A DNA stretch of 64,000 nucleotides from Symbiodinium natans (taxonomy: Eukaryota; Sar; Dinophyceae; Suessiales; Symbiodiniaceae), in NCBI GenBank assembly GCA_905221605.1, contig CAJNDS010002002.1:620001-684000 (forward strand), in the 5' to 3' direction. Shown here one piece after another: positions 42,885-55,000 of this stretch. Positions within the stretch are counted from its first letter, which is position 1; the number at the start of each line of letters is the position of its first letter. The translations under genes were made by a program, and so were the position numbers. A model generated the notes under the pieces. The model was not told the origin of the DNA and did no database searches. It worked only from the letters and a program-made list of their open reading frames with translations.

Positions 42885-43371
42885 CATGGACAGTCTTGTA
42901 GGAATAAAACCACAGCTCATATGTAGCGCTCGCAGGATAGGCCGCATTACTACAGTACAGGCAGCCCGTGCGCGAGGTTCACGTGTTCGGGAGCGCAGGC
43001 AGGAGTTTCAGGGCGGAGAGCGTTTCACACCGTCAGGCCACCACGCTGAGGCCCACAAGTGTAGCATGCGGGGTCACCTTGAGAGCTCTCACGCAGGAAG
43101 ATTTCCAAGGCATGCCTTGGACCATGATTAGTGCCCTGAGCATCCTAGTATGGATAAGTTTTCGACTTTGCCATCAAAGTGCCCGGTTTCCTCCTAGGTG
43201 CTCGGCTGGGCATGCTAGATCTCCTCCAACCCGCCGTGCCTCAGGTCAGCTGTGGATAGAGCCACCGACTCTGCAAGAGAGGACCGTTATTGTTTCTGCT
43301 TGGGGCTTCAAGCATTATTGCGCCGTTTCAGAAACGATAGAATGTGCATATATGTGAACGGGGTTCCTCGC
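42885..43371. other. No gene recognised
   Basis: Upstream region of the 43.5-kb gene; nothing distinctive except the leader relic that follows. Confidence 0.5.
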
Positions 43372-43395
43372 ACGCAGCCATTTTGGTTTATTCAG
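43372..43395 (+). promoter_or_regulatory. Relict dinoflagellate spliced-leader sequence
   Basis: ACGCAGCCATTTTGG matches 13 of the first 15 bases of the dinoSL (CCGTAGCCATTTTGG), then diverges (TTTATTCAG instead of CTCAAG). The AG directly before CCATTTTGG is where later leaders are typically added to recycled genes. It lies 130 bases before the ATG of an intronless gene. Inference: the gene passed through a trans-spliced mRNA and was reinserted. Confidence 0.55.
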
Positions 43396-43481
43396 GGCGT
43401 GGTATGTTCAAGCCAATTTTGGTGTAGAAAACACCATGGTAAAGAGCAGCATGAGCTAAGTAGACTGGAGTAGACCGCGCC

Positions 43482-43503
43482 TCGTGCTTTTTATCCTTTG
43501 TAG
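43482..43503 (+). promoter_or_regulatory. Probable trans-splice acceptor
   Basis: The pyrimidine-rich tract CTCGTGCTTTTTATCCTTT is followed by GTAG, 21 bases before the ATG of the fusion gene. It is a good leader acceptor for the present-day mRNA; the alternative acceptor is the AG inside the relict leader. Confidence 0.4.
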
Positions 43504-43524
43504 GCTGCGGGGCAGGATTGAAAT

Positions 43525-45573
43525 ATGGTGCACAACCATGGCACAGTCCTTTTGGCCCCGCAGAACCTGGCAGTTTCCGGTGCGAACCAGGTTCTGCACA
43601 ACATTGTGGCCGGCAACTTTTTCCGAGGCAACATCGTGCTGGTGGCACCATCAACCGGGCCGTTTGCCTCAAAGTTCCAGGAGTTTGGAGTTTCGATCCG
43701 AATCGGCAAGGTTGAGGACATCCTGGACATGATCCGAGACATCCGCTTCGCAATCTGCAACACCATTATGACAGCCCACATTGTCAAGATCCTGCAGAGG
43801 CGTGGGGTTCCGTGTGCCTGGATTTTGCACGAGTGGTGGACCAAAGAGATGATTCCCGAGGAGCTGCAGAAAAGGAACGACAAGAACCTCACAGTAGCTA
43901 CGGTGGAGGAAGCCTTGCAAACCTGCTCTGCCACCGTGGCGGTGTGCGAGCGCCAGTTGCATCTATACGGCCCTGCACACGGCGAGGTGATCTTTGTGGG
44001 CACACCAGATGTGGACCCAAGCAGCTTCCCCGCTCTAAAGGCACCTGGAGGCTACCCTTCCGGTGATCCTGGCTGCCCGCCCAAGGACGTTACCACCTTC
44101 TTGTGCATCGGAATCGTATGCCCTCGGAAGAACCAAGCATTTACAGTGAAGTGCTTCAAAAAGTTTGCTGGGGATCGCAAAGATGTTGAGCTTCTAGTTG
44201 TGGGCGTCAGAAAAATTAGAGACTACGAAATCGCCTATGTGGAGCAGGTCGAGAAGGAGATTGGCGGTGATCCACGCATCCAGCTGCACGATGTGACTCA
44301 TGAGGTTGACAAGTACTACGCGAAAGCCGATGTTGTGCTTCTGGCCTCGCTGAATGAGGTGACACCCATGGTCCTTGCAGAGTCAATGGCTCGCAAGACA
44401 CCCGTGATCACAACGGGCATTGCAGGAATCCCAGAGATGCTCACAGACGGCGTCGAAGGCTTCATTTGTGGGGAAGAGGACACGGATGCCTGTGCTGCGG
44501 AGTGGGCCAAGCGCATGAAGGAGCTTGCAGACGACCCAGCGCTTCGTCATCGCATGGGAGAGGCAGGCCTGCAACGCTACGCGAAACAGTTCCGCTTGCA
44601 GCACATGGTGGATCAATACAGGATGCTTGCAATGCGCCTGGCCAAGCCTATCATCTTGATCGACATGGACGGCGTGCTGGTCGACTGGGACAAGGGCTTC
44701 TTGAAGGCCTGGGCCGATCGCACGGTAGTGGATCGAAGTCATTACGAGATGGAGAAATGCGTGCCGCCCGAACGCTTTGGAGAGGCAGTGGAGCTCTTCT
44801 GTTCCGAAGGCTTCTTTCGCAATCTGCCAGAAATGCCAGATGGAGTGGCCTCTTTGAAAGAGATGGTTTCCAAAGGCTTTGAGGTCCTCATTTGCACAGC
44901 TCCTTTCGCGAAGTCACGCTACTGTGCTCAAGAGAAGTGGGAATGGGTGAGGGAACATCTGGGTGATGAGTGGCTCTTGCGGATGGTGATCACCCAGGAC
45001 AAGACCACGGTGCGCGGAGACGTCCTGATCGACGACAAGCCGAAAATCACAGGGAGCCAGATCCCTTTGTGGAAGCAGGTGGTCTTTGACGCGCAGTACA
45101 ACCGCAATGTGGAGATGGACGGCCGCCGCCGCCTGTGCGCCTGGAAAGACTGGGAGAAGGTTCTTGCTGAGGAGTTGCCCATCCGACTGGAGGAAGAAGC
45201 GGAGGATGACCAGACTGAGGCGTCTGAGGCTTCCGAGACGAAGCCGATCTCTGAAGTTCCCTCTGAATCGACTGTCGCCATCACTGCCGAGGAGGTGGCG
45301 AAGCTGCGAGACTTCTCCGCTGAGCTTGAGGGCTCCAGCTTCCTGAAGGACTACCGTGCGTGGCGCTTGGGCAAGACGAAAGGGGCGAAAGGCGAGTTCT
45401 GGCAGGCAGTGGCAGACATCGAGAGGATCAAGAAGCAGCTCTTCCTGGAGGGAGACGATTGGTCCTCAGTGCATGTGTACCGCCACGACTATGGCAACTG
45501 GCGCCGTGGCAGGGCCCGGGGAGCCAAGGCCACCCGTGCGGAGGGCCCTGTGGCTGCAGCTGCCTTCATGTGA
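43525..45573 (+). CDS. GT4 glycosyltransferase - 5'(3')-deoxyribonucleotidase fusion, intronless
   Basis: A 682-aa uninterrupted frame with strong GC-ending codon bias. Residues 1-375 form a GT-B, GT4-type glycosyltransferase: VAPSTG and ILHEWW in the N-domain, then LLVVGVRK and the C-terminal EVTPMVLAE (the EX7E nucleotide-sugar motif) with GIAGIPEML. Residues 376-560 are a HAD phosphatase of the 5'(3')-deoxyribonucleotidase type: DMDGVLVDWD (motif I nucleophile), ICTAPF (motif II) and DVLIDDKP (motif IV), spaced as in cytosolic/mitochondrial dNT. An acidic linker and a basic C-terminal segment (DYRAWRLGKTKGAKGEFW) follow. No signal peptide or membrane span, so it is probably cytosolic. Substrates are unknown; joining sugar transfer to nucleotide dephosphorylation could tie NDP-sugar use to nucleotide turnover (inference). 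Confidence 0.88.
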   Translation: MVHNHGTVLLAPQNLAVSGANQVLHNIVAGNFFRGNIVLVAPSTGPFASKFQEFGVSIRIGKVEDILDMIRDIRFAICNTIMTAHIVKILQRRGVPCAWILHEWWTKEMIPEELQKRNDKNLTVATVEEALQTCSATVAVCERQLHLYGPAHGEVIFVGTPDVDPSSFPALKAPGGYPSGDPGCPPKDVTTFLCIGIVCPRKNQAFTVKCFKKFAGDRKDVELLVVGVRKIRDYEIAYVEQVEKEIGGDPRIQLHDVTHEVDKYYAKADVVLLASLNEVTPMVLAESMARKTPVITTGIAGIPEMLTDGVEGFICGEEDTDACAAEWAKRMKELADDPALRHRMGEAGLQRYAKQFRLQHMVDQYRMLAMRLAKPIILIDMDGVLVDWDKGFLKAWADRTVVDRSHYEMEKCVPPERFGEAVELFCSEGFFRNLPEMPDGVASLKEMVSKGFEVLICTAPFAKSRYCAQEKWEWVREHLGDEWLLRMVITQDKTTVRGDVLIDDKPKITGSQIPLWKQVVFDAQYNRNVEMDGRRRLCAWKDWEKVLAEELPIRLEEEAEDDQTEASEASETKPISEVPSESTVAITAEEVAKLRDFSAELEGSSFLKDYRAWRLGKTKGAKGEFWQAVADIERIKKQLFLEGDDWSSVHVYRHDYGNWRRGRARGAKATRAEGPVAAAAFM

Positions 45574-48051
45574 GAATATGTGAGAATCAGATTTTGTTGG
45601 CGGTTTCACTCATTTTAACTTCACATCACACGAGCCACATCGCTTAATCTCCTTAGTAGCCAAAGATCGCATGCGTTCGTCGTGCAAAAAGCAGTGGACT
45701 CGGCCGTGGTGCAGGCATGCAAGAGAACAGCCATCACCTCAGAGATAGCAGCTTCTCTCTTCTGGCCGCAGGAACTTCCCGATGACCTTGCGGAGGCGGC
45801 AAGAATGTGCTGAGCTTTTCTGATCCCGATTTTGCGTGAGATCCTTCCCCCGAGAAAAATTGATTCGAGGAATTTGAGTATTCGACCGCCGCTGGCGGCC
45901 CCCTTTATTCAGCGTATTGACAGCATTCTCAACATGTTGCAGGGTGTTTTTTTTGCTTGTGTAGTTCAATCATGAAGCATGTGCGAGAAAGACTCGGCAT
46001 TGGCAATTCTGAAAGGTGCGCAACCGGCGCTGCTTTCTGAGCGGTGGAAGAAGGCCTTCCAAGCTGCCTCAGGCTCGGTGCTTCTTTGTCTTGGGTCTCT
46101 CCGTACAATCTAGGCCTTCCATGGAGTTTTCTCATGTTCTTCAGGACATGGCTTTGGGCTTATCTCAAGACAATTGCGGCATCGCTCAGCAGCTCCCAAT
46201 CATCCTGAGTAGATTCGGTCGAGTTGCACAAAAGCTACAACGCAAGAACCAGGTAGAAAGGGCAATAGTTGGACAATGGTTTCCTTAGGTAACCGGGTTC
46301 AGCTGGATAGAGCGCATTTTCGTGACATTTGTTTCCTGGCCTTGGGGGCGGTTTTCTATCACGGAAGTAGCCGAAGTGACCGCCTTTGCTCGGACTTTGG
46401 AGGCCGGGTGAGAGAACCTCTTCAGCCCTACCTTCACCGCGCCACGGCTCAGCCTGCTCCTGCCTACGTGGAAGCGCATGGCAAAGGGGATGCGAACGGG
46501 AGGCAAAGGGATGCAGAGGGACGAGGTTGCAGTTGTCGCCAATTTGACTTTGCCCGTGGCCGCGCAAGCGGCGGAAAGCGGCGATGAACACGGGGTATTG
46601 GGTGGAAGCAGGAAAACAGGATCTGACAGGATCTCACGATTCAGCGAGCGCATGCGCCTTTTTGGGTAACACCTGGAGTGTGTTGTGTCGTTGCATGTCG
46701 TTCCACTTGCTTCTCCTGTTTCTGCTACTGAGTCGTGTCTTGCCAAACCATTTTGTCAGTAGCTTTCGGCTGCGAGCCAGCTGCCTGCTTGGAATGGGTT
46801 AGGTAATGTTAGGTACTCGTACCAATTCCAGCAAGTCGTCTCTAGTCCGTCTCAGCAAGCGGAAAGTGCGAAGAAAGAAGACACGCGAAACAGAAAACGT
46901 TGGATTTTGCACGAACGGCATCCACGATGGAAAACCATCGAGTCAAGCAAACGAGCACCGAGCAACTCACGTCTTCGCGACAGCCTCCAACGCAAGACCA
47001 TGCAATTTCCTGCCAAGCTTAGCGGCCTAGCGTTGCAGTAAAGAAACGGTTGGGTGTCGTCCAGCGCGGGAGAGGAACCTGCACCAAAAGAAAGTCAACG
47101 ACTGCACGTGTCCAATGCAGCGGCTCACTGACAATTGAGGAAGTAAAGGAAGCGAGGACCTGTCTGGAGCAACTGATTGTCTGTCAGGGGTCAGGGTTTC
47201 AGGGCATGCGGTATGGCAGCGCAAAGGGATTGAGCATACGACACAACCGCTACCCTTGCCAGAAGTCGCTTTTTCAGTGCTTGTTTGGTTCTTCGATCTC
47301 CAGGACTTGACTTTCAAAGCCGCAGACGTTGCGGACTAGTCGCAGGGGTTAACGTGTGACGCCAAGATTGCAGAGCAAGTGTTTGATATTTGTTCATCTA
47401 CTGCGCGCTGAAGAGGTTTAGTCTGTTCATTCATGCTGGCTGCGTGCCATAATTCTGGGTCGACTGCGCGTGTCTGTCCACGGCCGATCTAGCGTGGCTT
47501 CGAGCTGGGCATGCAGCTCGTGATGTGCACAGGAAACATAATCAGTATTTTTTGGGAGTGGCTTGTGAAAATGATCGTTTTTGTGCACAAAAAGAATGTC
47601 TGGCTAAGCCGAGCGAGCTTGCATCGGATCATCGAATATGCGGACAAATTCCTAAGGAAGCTGATGTGATGGACCTTGACATGTTTGCGAGCGCAATTAC
47701 CCATGTTCGTGCTCACCATGTTTGCTGGTAGCCACGTGGCTTGGCGCCGATTGCAGCAAAGTTCGCATTACAAGGTGTCGTGTTGTATTGCCTCCATTAT
47801 TTGTCACGGCGCGAACCTCAACAGTGACTGCACGTCGTACCCTTGTAAGATGTGCAATAGTACATGAAGACAAGAACATATAGTGTATACATACTTTGAT
47901 AGATATGATTGATACAGCACAATGCATGTCAGTACCATATAATGCCATGCGATCTTATTTGACATATACCCGAAGCCAGCATGCCGACCTTGGATGCATT
48001 TCGGTTGTTCTGCTTGTGTCATGAAGCACGTGCCCTCTCCTAGTGTGCTTC
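45574..48051. other. Intergenic; one weak ORF
   Basis: A plus-strand frame from ATG 46121 to 46288 (MEFSHVLQDMALGLSQDNCG) has plausible composition, but no motif and no linked exons. A hairpin CCGCCGCTGGCGGCC lies near 45887. Nothing else is supported. Confidence 0.4.
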
Positions 48052-51000
48052 ATGGGCGGCTTCTGCTGTGTTCAAAAGCGCTTGGATACGTCTGTGGACT
48101 GGATCCGGGAGAGCCTCCCTGTGGCGCTGAGCGACGATGCAGATTATGCAAGCAGCAGTTTCGCACCCCGCGCTGCAGACATGGAGAGCCCTGGAAGCCT
48201 CAAGGCGCGGCAGTCCCGGAACTGTGAAGGCCGGGATGACTTTGTCGAGGAAGTGGCCTTCCAGATTGCCAGCGACCGCCACGGGGACTTCCGCGAGCGC
48301 CGGTCGGGGGAGGGTCTGAAACACCACACGAAAACTCAGCGGGGACAGGGCATCTTACAGGGCATCTAAGCTAAGCCAGATGCATTTCCCCACCACCCCG
48401 CTTCAGCTTGTCACTTAGTTGCAGCCTAGCAGCCTAGGCTAAGCTGTTCTCGAAAGGGGATGTCCCTTGTGTGTCACACTCGGGCTCCTCCCCCTCGAGG
48501 TCGGAGTTGGTCGAAGCAGCTTCGTGGTTGCCGGTCCTTTACGAAGTGTGCCCGCCCGGCCCGGACGACATACCGCACGTGGCAAAGGCCATTCATCGGA
48601 AGACCAAAGTGCCCCGGCAGCTCGCAAGCTTCCGGAAGCCCTCCGGGTCCGCTGCGCAAGAGCGGCTCCACTCCTTCATCGCCTCTCTTCAGCGCATTTC
48701 TGCGGCAAACGAAGCGGTGGCCAAGGTTCTCGAGGTTTTTGAGGATTACCTCAACGTGCACCTCATTCAAGAGCTTTGTTCAGGAGGTTCCATCTACGAG
48801 CGAATTCTGGAGCGGCAGTACTTCACCGAGCAAGAGGCTGCTGTGCTTGTGAAACACATGCTGCAAGCCTTGGCCCCCTTTCATGACAACCACCTGTACC
48901 ACGGAAGTCGCTCGGATGCAACAACCGGACTGGTTGAGTTCTCTTTTGAGTAGGCCTCACCACATGCGACAGGGGCATAAGGACGTACCAAGACTTTGAG
49001 AAGTGACAGCACGGGGGGGGGGTGGGGTGGGGCCTTTCAATGGCCTGAAAGGCCTGAGCCCAGAGTGCTTCCGCTTCTTGAACAGCTCACCGCACTCGCC
49101 GCTGAAGCTGGTGGACTTTGGCCTCGAGTTGAAGGCCCACCGCTGGAACGCCGTGGAGCACCTCAGCGGCCCCGACCTGCAGAACCCCTGCCCGGATCTC
49201 AGAGTTGCAAAGAAAAGCGCTTGCGAAATGCAAGAAAAAGTCATCAATAAAGAGCGCCTAAGGGAGCTTCCGCTTCTGATTACCTTACACTGCTACACCC
49301 CTAGAACCCCGCTGTCTCCGCAGCAGAGCAGGGCTGGGGGCGGGAGGGAGCAGGGCTCACGTTGAAGATCGTTAAGCTGTGCGCACATATGCGGCTGGGA
49401 GGATGCTAACTTACTGTAAACGGTTTGTCCAGGGAGGGATTTGGGCCGGTGAAGTGGGAGCATCGGGGTAGGTTGAACACTAAGTCTCAAGCCGTCCACA
49501 TAAGGCCTTGAAACCCTGATGAACCCCCGGAAGGTCTCCCTGAATTCTTCGAGACGTGCAAGCTGGTCTTTTGCGCGCCGGATTTCGCGCCGCCCCAGCA
49601 ACCCAGGCTTGGAGTATTTCGTGGGGATGAAGAGGGATTACAGGGGATCACATAAGAGTACGGCACTTGACCCTCAACACTCTCACGGTCTCCCAACCCG
49701 GCAGGAGGAAGAAGGACGCGGAGAATTCCTTGGAGATGGCAGCCTACACTCACGAGACGCCGGAGGTCTGTTGAGAGCGTTTGCCCACCCCCGCCCCCGG
49801 CCCCCGTTCACTGTCAAAAGCCTTTGGGGGCTTCACCCCGATTGTTACGATTGAGAGCATCTCCCAGGAGCAAGGCGAAGTGAATTTGCTGGACGAGGAG
49901 TTGTTGGCGAACGTCTTGAGTGAGCATGCTGATTGGGTCGAGGAGAGCCATTGAGCACTTAATCTTCATCACTGCCTCTGAATGCTGGGGTGTTGAGTGC
50001 TTAGTGAAGGCATCTGAGTTGCTCTGAGTTGACGGCCAGGAGCAGCGTGGTGTCATGGAGGGCTCCACCTCCTTCTCCACGAAGAACGAGGCAGCTGACG
50101 TTTGGAGCATCGGCGCCATGGCCTTCCTGCTCCTTTGCGGCCCGGATGCATCCCCTTGAGCAGAGCGAGCAGAGCTTGCGCTTGCGCTTGCGCTTGCGCT
50201 TTGCGATGTCTTTGTGGTTTCTTTTTGTAAGGCGGCTACCCGCCCTTCTTTGCTCCATCTCGGAATGCCATCCTCGGCCGCATCCATCGGTGTGAAGTCT
50301 CTTTTGACCCACCCTTCTGGTCCAAGATCTCGGAAGAGGTGTCAGGGTGTGATGCAGTGTGAGACGGAGTGATGTGCGGGGTGATGTACGGAGTGTGAGC
50401 CCGAGCCACTCTTTACGAAGCGCAACATGCCAGGCGAAGAGCTTCGTCTCCAGCTGCCTGCAACAATCCTTCTGGGATCGATGCAGCATCCAGGCCATGG
50501 TCAGGTATTCTTAGGTGGGATCAGGTGGGATCAGGCGGGATCAGGTGGGATCAGGCGCGATGAGGTGGGATCAAGCCCAGAAGACCTTGTGATTCTTGAT
50601 TTTCTGTGCGCTCCCTCAGGAGGCTTTGAACCATCCGTGGATCTTGAGGCTTGCTGACAGCTCGCCATCAGGATCCATGTTTGCCTCCTTTATGCTGAAC
50701 CTGCGGCGCTTCTATCGAACGTCACTGATAGAGATCTACACTGCTAGAATTCTCGCGACGCAATTCCGTCGCGAAGAACTGCACGAGTTCCTTTGCCGAT
50801 GCCGGGAAATCGACATGGCAAGCAGCGGCTTCTTCACGGCCTCTGACCTCAAGCACATATTGTCAGCTTTGGGCCATCCACAAATCGCCGAATCCATCTC
50901 AAGCCGTTTTCTGCAGACGTTCAGGCACCCGGGCGAATCTTACATCGACTACATGGCATTGCTGGACTCTGTCCATCTTCGGCAGCAGCGCATGTTCGAA

Positions 51001-52005
51001 GATGAGCTTTGGCGTCACTTTCAGCGAGTCCTGCAAAGCAGCGGCCGTTGTGATGTAGACGGCATCTGCAGCTGCCTGTTCGTGAAAGACCTGGGCATCG
51101 CACCTTGTTGAAACAGCCCTGCCTAGGGTGGTAGAAAATTTTGGTACTTTGGTAGCCGCGTCGACTTGAGAGGTAGAGTTGAGGAGAGGATGCAGCAGGA
51201 GAGAATGCGGAAGACCCAGAGGCAGAGAGATACCAACGGTTAAAAACGTACATCTAAGAAAAAGAACAAGCATCAAAGACGTGTAAAATTCGAAATAGGC
51301 AACTGTCCAAAACTTCTCAAGCGTCTAAGAACGTGTATACTGAGGTCTTCGGCGACCCGGTCATTGTGGGCCTCCTGATGCGCGAGATCCCCGACAGCCC
51401 GGGCCTCGAGGTGCCTCGGAGTCCCCCAAGAAGAGAGAAGAAGCGAACAGAAGAGAAGGAAGAGAAAAGAAGAGAAATTCAGAAAAGAAGAGAAAAGAGA
51501 CAGCCGAGACCACTCACTCGCGCTCTCTTTTTTTTGTCATTCCTTCTCTTTTTCTCACTTGCTTTCTTTCCCTGTCTCTTTCATTTTCTATTCTCTCTCT
51601 ATCTCTCTTTTACTCAAAGCCCCCCCGTCCCCATCCCGTTCAGTTCTCTTACCGCTTTCTGAAAGAAAGAGGAGCGGCTCTTCCCTCTCCTCCCTCCCTT
51701 TGAGGATCTCTCTCTCTTGCAAGCATCCTCCAACTTCCCCCCCATACAGAAGATCATCGGAGGGGAGCGCTTCCACTGGCTGCGTGTTGTTGCGCTTCGT
51801 GGAGGCGCTGTTGCGAGGGTTTGTTTCAGGCGCCTGCTTGCGTTGAGCTTCCCCGTAATTCGCGGCCAAAGATGCAGCCAAGGACGCCAGCGTCTGCCAT
51901 CGCCTACAGATGGGGCTCCGGGCCGAGTGTGCGCAGCGCGGTGCTGCGCAGCTGGACTTTCGCACGCTTTGCTCGGTGCTCCTCCAGCTTCTGCGGCAGT
52001 TCTGA
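48052..52005 (+). CDS. CDPK-like calcium-dependent kinase, predicted pseudokinase
   Basis: Starts MGGFCCVQKR, an N-myristoylation plus palmitoylation signal implying membrane anchoring. Exons by frame continuity: 48052-~48310; ~48495-48906 (LYEVCPPGPDD, VFEDYLNVHLIQELCSGGS, LVKHMLQALAPFHDNHLYHG); 49052-~49200 (SPECFRFLN, LKLVDFGLEL); ~50054-50138 (AADVWSIGAMAFLLLCG); 50232-50338 (YPPFFAPSRNAILGRI); 50434-50493 (AKSFVSSCLQQSFWD); 50622-~51060 (EALNHPWILRL, then EF-hand-like IDMASSGFFTASDL); 51345-~51410; 51750-~51786; 51910-52005, stop. The catalytic HRDLKPEN is HGSLSPEC, so the catalytic Asp and the Mg-binding Asn are missing. DFG is kept and no glycine loop is seen. EF loops are degenerate. 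A further block near 49830-49950 may be an exon. Exons 50232/50434/50622 join in phase 0, one through a GC donor. Confidence 0.75.
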
Positions 52006-55000
52006 CATCTTCTGAACGGCCAAAAAGTGCCGAGGAATGATTGCCAGTAGAATGTGTCTGCAGTGAGTGCAAGAGCGTTCAGCTTTCACATGCACGCCAC
52101 CGTCTCCGCGGCAGAAGCGCTGACCGAGGGGACGGAAAAAATTGCCTTCAGCCTGTTGACGTTTCGAGTGGGAAGTGCAAATCATGGGTCACTGGTCCAC
52201 AAAGAGTCAGCCATCTGAGCCTGTGGCCACATCTGGCTCGAGACAGCTTACACGTTTATAAGAGTACATATTCCAAGCACCTCTGAGACTGTGCATTGTT
52301 CGGGTGATGATGGGTGTATGTGTTTCATTGTATGTGGATGTGTATGGTAAAGGTATGTTACGTGTAATCACGCCGTGTGTATGTTGTGTGCCTGTTCTAC
52401 GTATGCGTGTGCGTATGCTATGTTCTGTTCTGTTCCGTGCTGTGTTGGACAGCGAACCAGCCCTCCTTGACTCGGAACAGAACACAAATCACAAACAGTC
52501 CCAGTTGAGGGAGCGCTGACTGATGAAAGCTTGTACCTGAGATGGAACCGGACCCTAAGCAAGGCACAAGGTAGAAGTCTTGGTCTTATCCAATCTGCTC
52601 CAGACAGAACCCTAATGCAAACATGTCCCTGCTTGGACTAGAGTCCAGATTGGAATAGTGAAGTCGAGATCGTGCTCTAAGTGAAACGGATGGATTGGAA
52701 CCGATACCAAGACTTACGGTGATAGAACGAAGACCCCCACCACAATTGAGTTCCAATTCAGGTGGTTAAGTCTGCTTAACAGACTCAATGGAAATGGAAT
52801 CCAGTTCGTGTCGTGGCGGAGCTGAAAATTAAGTCCTCCGTGGATGGAGACAGTTTTGAAGCCGGAGCGACAGCCGGATGGAGGGGTGGATCCTAATTGG
52901 CATGGAGTTCGAGTCGACGTAGGTTCTTTGTCGAAATACAGGCGTTTCATGAAACTTGAATGGTGACAGAACCCTAGCCGGGATAGAGTTTCGGCTGACA
53001 CGTAGTCTGACAAGACATAACTGGGACGGATAAGAAACTTCTTGATTGCCTTAAAATGGAATTTGTGAAGACGTTTATCGCCTGATAAACAGAAAGCTAT
53101 AGGTCAGTAAGAGAGGCCCCTTTCTTTGCGTAAGAAGCAAAAGAGCTCCAAAATCTTTTCAAATAAATCAGCTTTCACTCTCACGACAAGGAAAGGGAAA
53201 GGAAGGGAAGGGAGGAGTAGGAAGGAGATAGAAGTAAGGAAGGCAGAATTGAGAAATCATCATTTTCCCCTCGGGAAGAATTTGCTTCGACAAGTTACGA
53301 GGGTTGTGTTGACATGCACCCTCCCGTTGTTCCACGCAAACCCCAAGCTTCTAAATTCAGGCTTGGATTGGAATACATCATGTCATGAGGCGAAACTGTT
53401 GCCGTTTGTTCCCAATCATTTTGTACAAGAAACCTTGATGTGAGACGAGGCAGAAGCAACCCAAGCGGGTCGGGAAGCAGAGCATCTGGCATGTCAACTC
53501 AAACGATGCGGTTGTCTGGGTTGCACAATCGGTTATCTTTTTTGGCCTTTACTGTTAGAGTCTCAAGAGCCTGGAATATCAGGCTGCAAGGGCGACGTCC
53601 CACCAACATAGCAGAAGAGAGTGAGCTTCTTACCCAAGACGGCTTTGTCGGCCAAGCACGAAGAGGCTTAACTCATCAACACCTTTAACTCTTCTCTACA
53701 ACAAAGAAAGAAATTTCACCTTCGAACCGCAAGCGCTCCGGACGTCTTCGTCCTACGTTTGTACTGCACAAGCTCCCTCTCTAACACCCTGAACTCCAAG
53801 CGTTCTCTAAGGGTCATCGCCTCTTACCCAAAATGTGCGCCACACGCAGGCTTTTGGCACTGTGGCACGGCCACGCTGTGTGGTTGCTTGCACAGTTTCG
53901 ATGGTATATTTGGAGAACAAAAAGTCCCAAGACTGTCGTTGCCACCGTTGGCTTTTTCAGTTTCGCAAGATCTTATGCCCTTGAACGACGCGGGAAACCT
54001 TGAAGTCTTCTCGTTCGACGCCTATTCAACAGTGCTTCCCGCAGAAAATGAATTCAAAACAAGTGCAAATGTCGTGCTTTCTTTGCCGGCCATGGTGAAA
54101 AACATGCTGAAGTCTCCCGCAACACAACCAAATGTCTTCCGCTTTCACATGACTTACACGTTTAGTTTCAGATGAGGCGCTGTATGTCATCGAACTTGTG
54201 AAGCTCCTTGTTTCTCTGCTTCTTGATCCCCGGAATAGCGTAACTCACCTGTGGAGAAAACTTTAACAGGTATCCGTGCATTGGCCAGCACGCAGAAAAG
54301 AACGGCATTTTGTGAAACATGTCGCCTTGTGCCGTTCACGTGTGGCCCAACTCCTGATCTGCACGGCACAGCAACAGCAAACAAGTTTTTGCCGCTAGAT
54401 GACATGCAGTGCTTCCAAGCCATGACGCTGGAAACCCACCAATGGCCCAACAAGGGATCAAAAGCCATGAAGAACCGCCAGGGCTCCATGTTGCGCAACA
54501 AAAAGGCTTAACCGTCAGGGGTGGTGCGACGGCGCGCTGTTGTTTGTCTTTATCTGTTTGTGTTTCTACATATACATGTGTGCATGAGATGTGTATGTTC
54601 TTGCAGAGATTGGGTTGAGATTGAGGCAGTCTCCCTTCGCAGGTTTACAGGGTTTCTTTTCGAAGTATAGCGAAAGGTCTTATGCCCTATGCAGGAAACC
54701 TGCAAGTGGCACGTGAGCCATGCGGGCCATTGAAGCAGTGGCAGACTTGGGCGCTCTGAGCAAATGGGCGTGTGAATATCACATCGCATCAGAGGCGCTT
54801 TCGCTGCAAAGCCAGAGTTATGGGAACTTGTCCACTCCTGAACTGCTTGTCCTGAGAGGCCGCGGAGCCCAGGAGAAGAACTCGGGGAGATCCTTGGACT
54901 AAATCTGAGGTAAGAAGAGTAAGTCGCTGCACACCCTGCATTTCCCGCAGCCCCTGCAGTCACAGGCATCGAAGCCCACTACGGAGCATGCCGGAGGGAC

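Noticed and set aside
46288..46330. tRNA-like D-arm (GTTCAGCTGGATAGAGCG)
   Set aside because: No matching anticodon arm, T-arm or acceptor stem follows.
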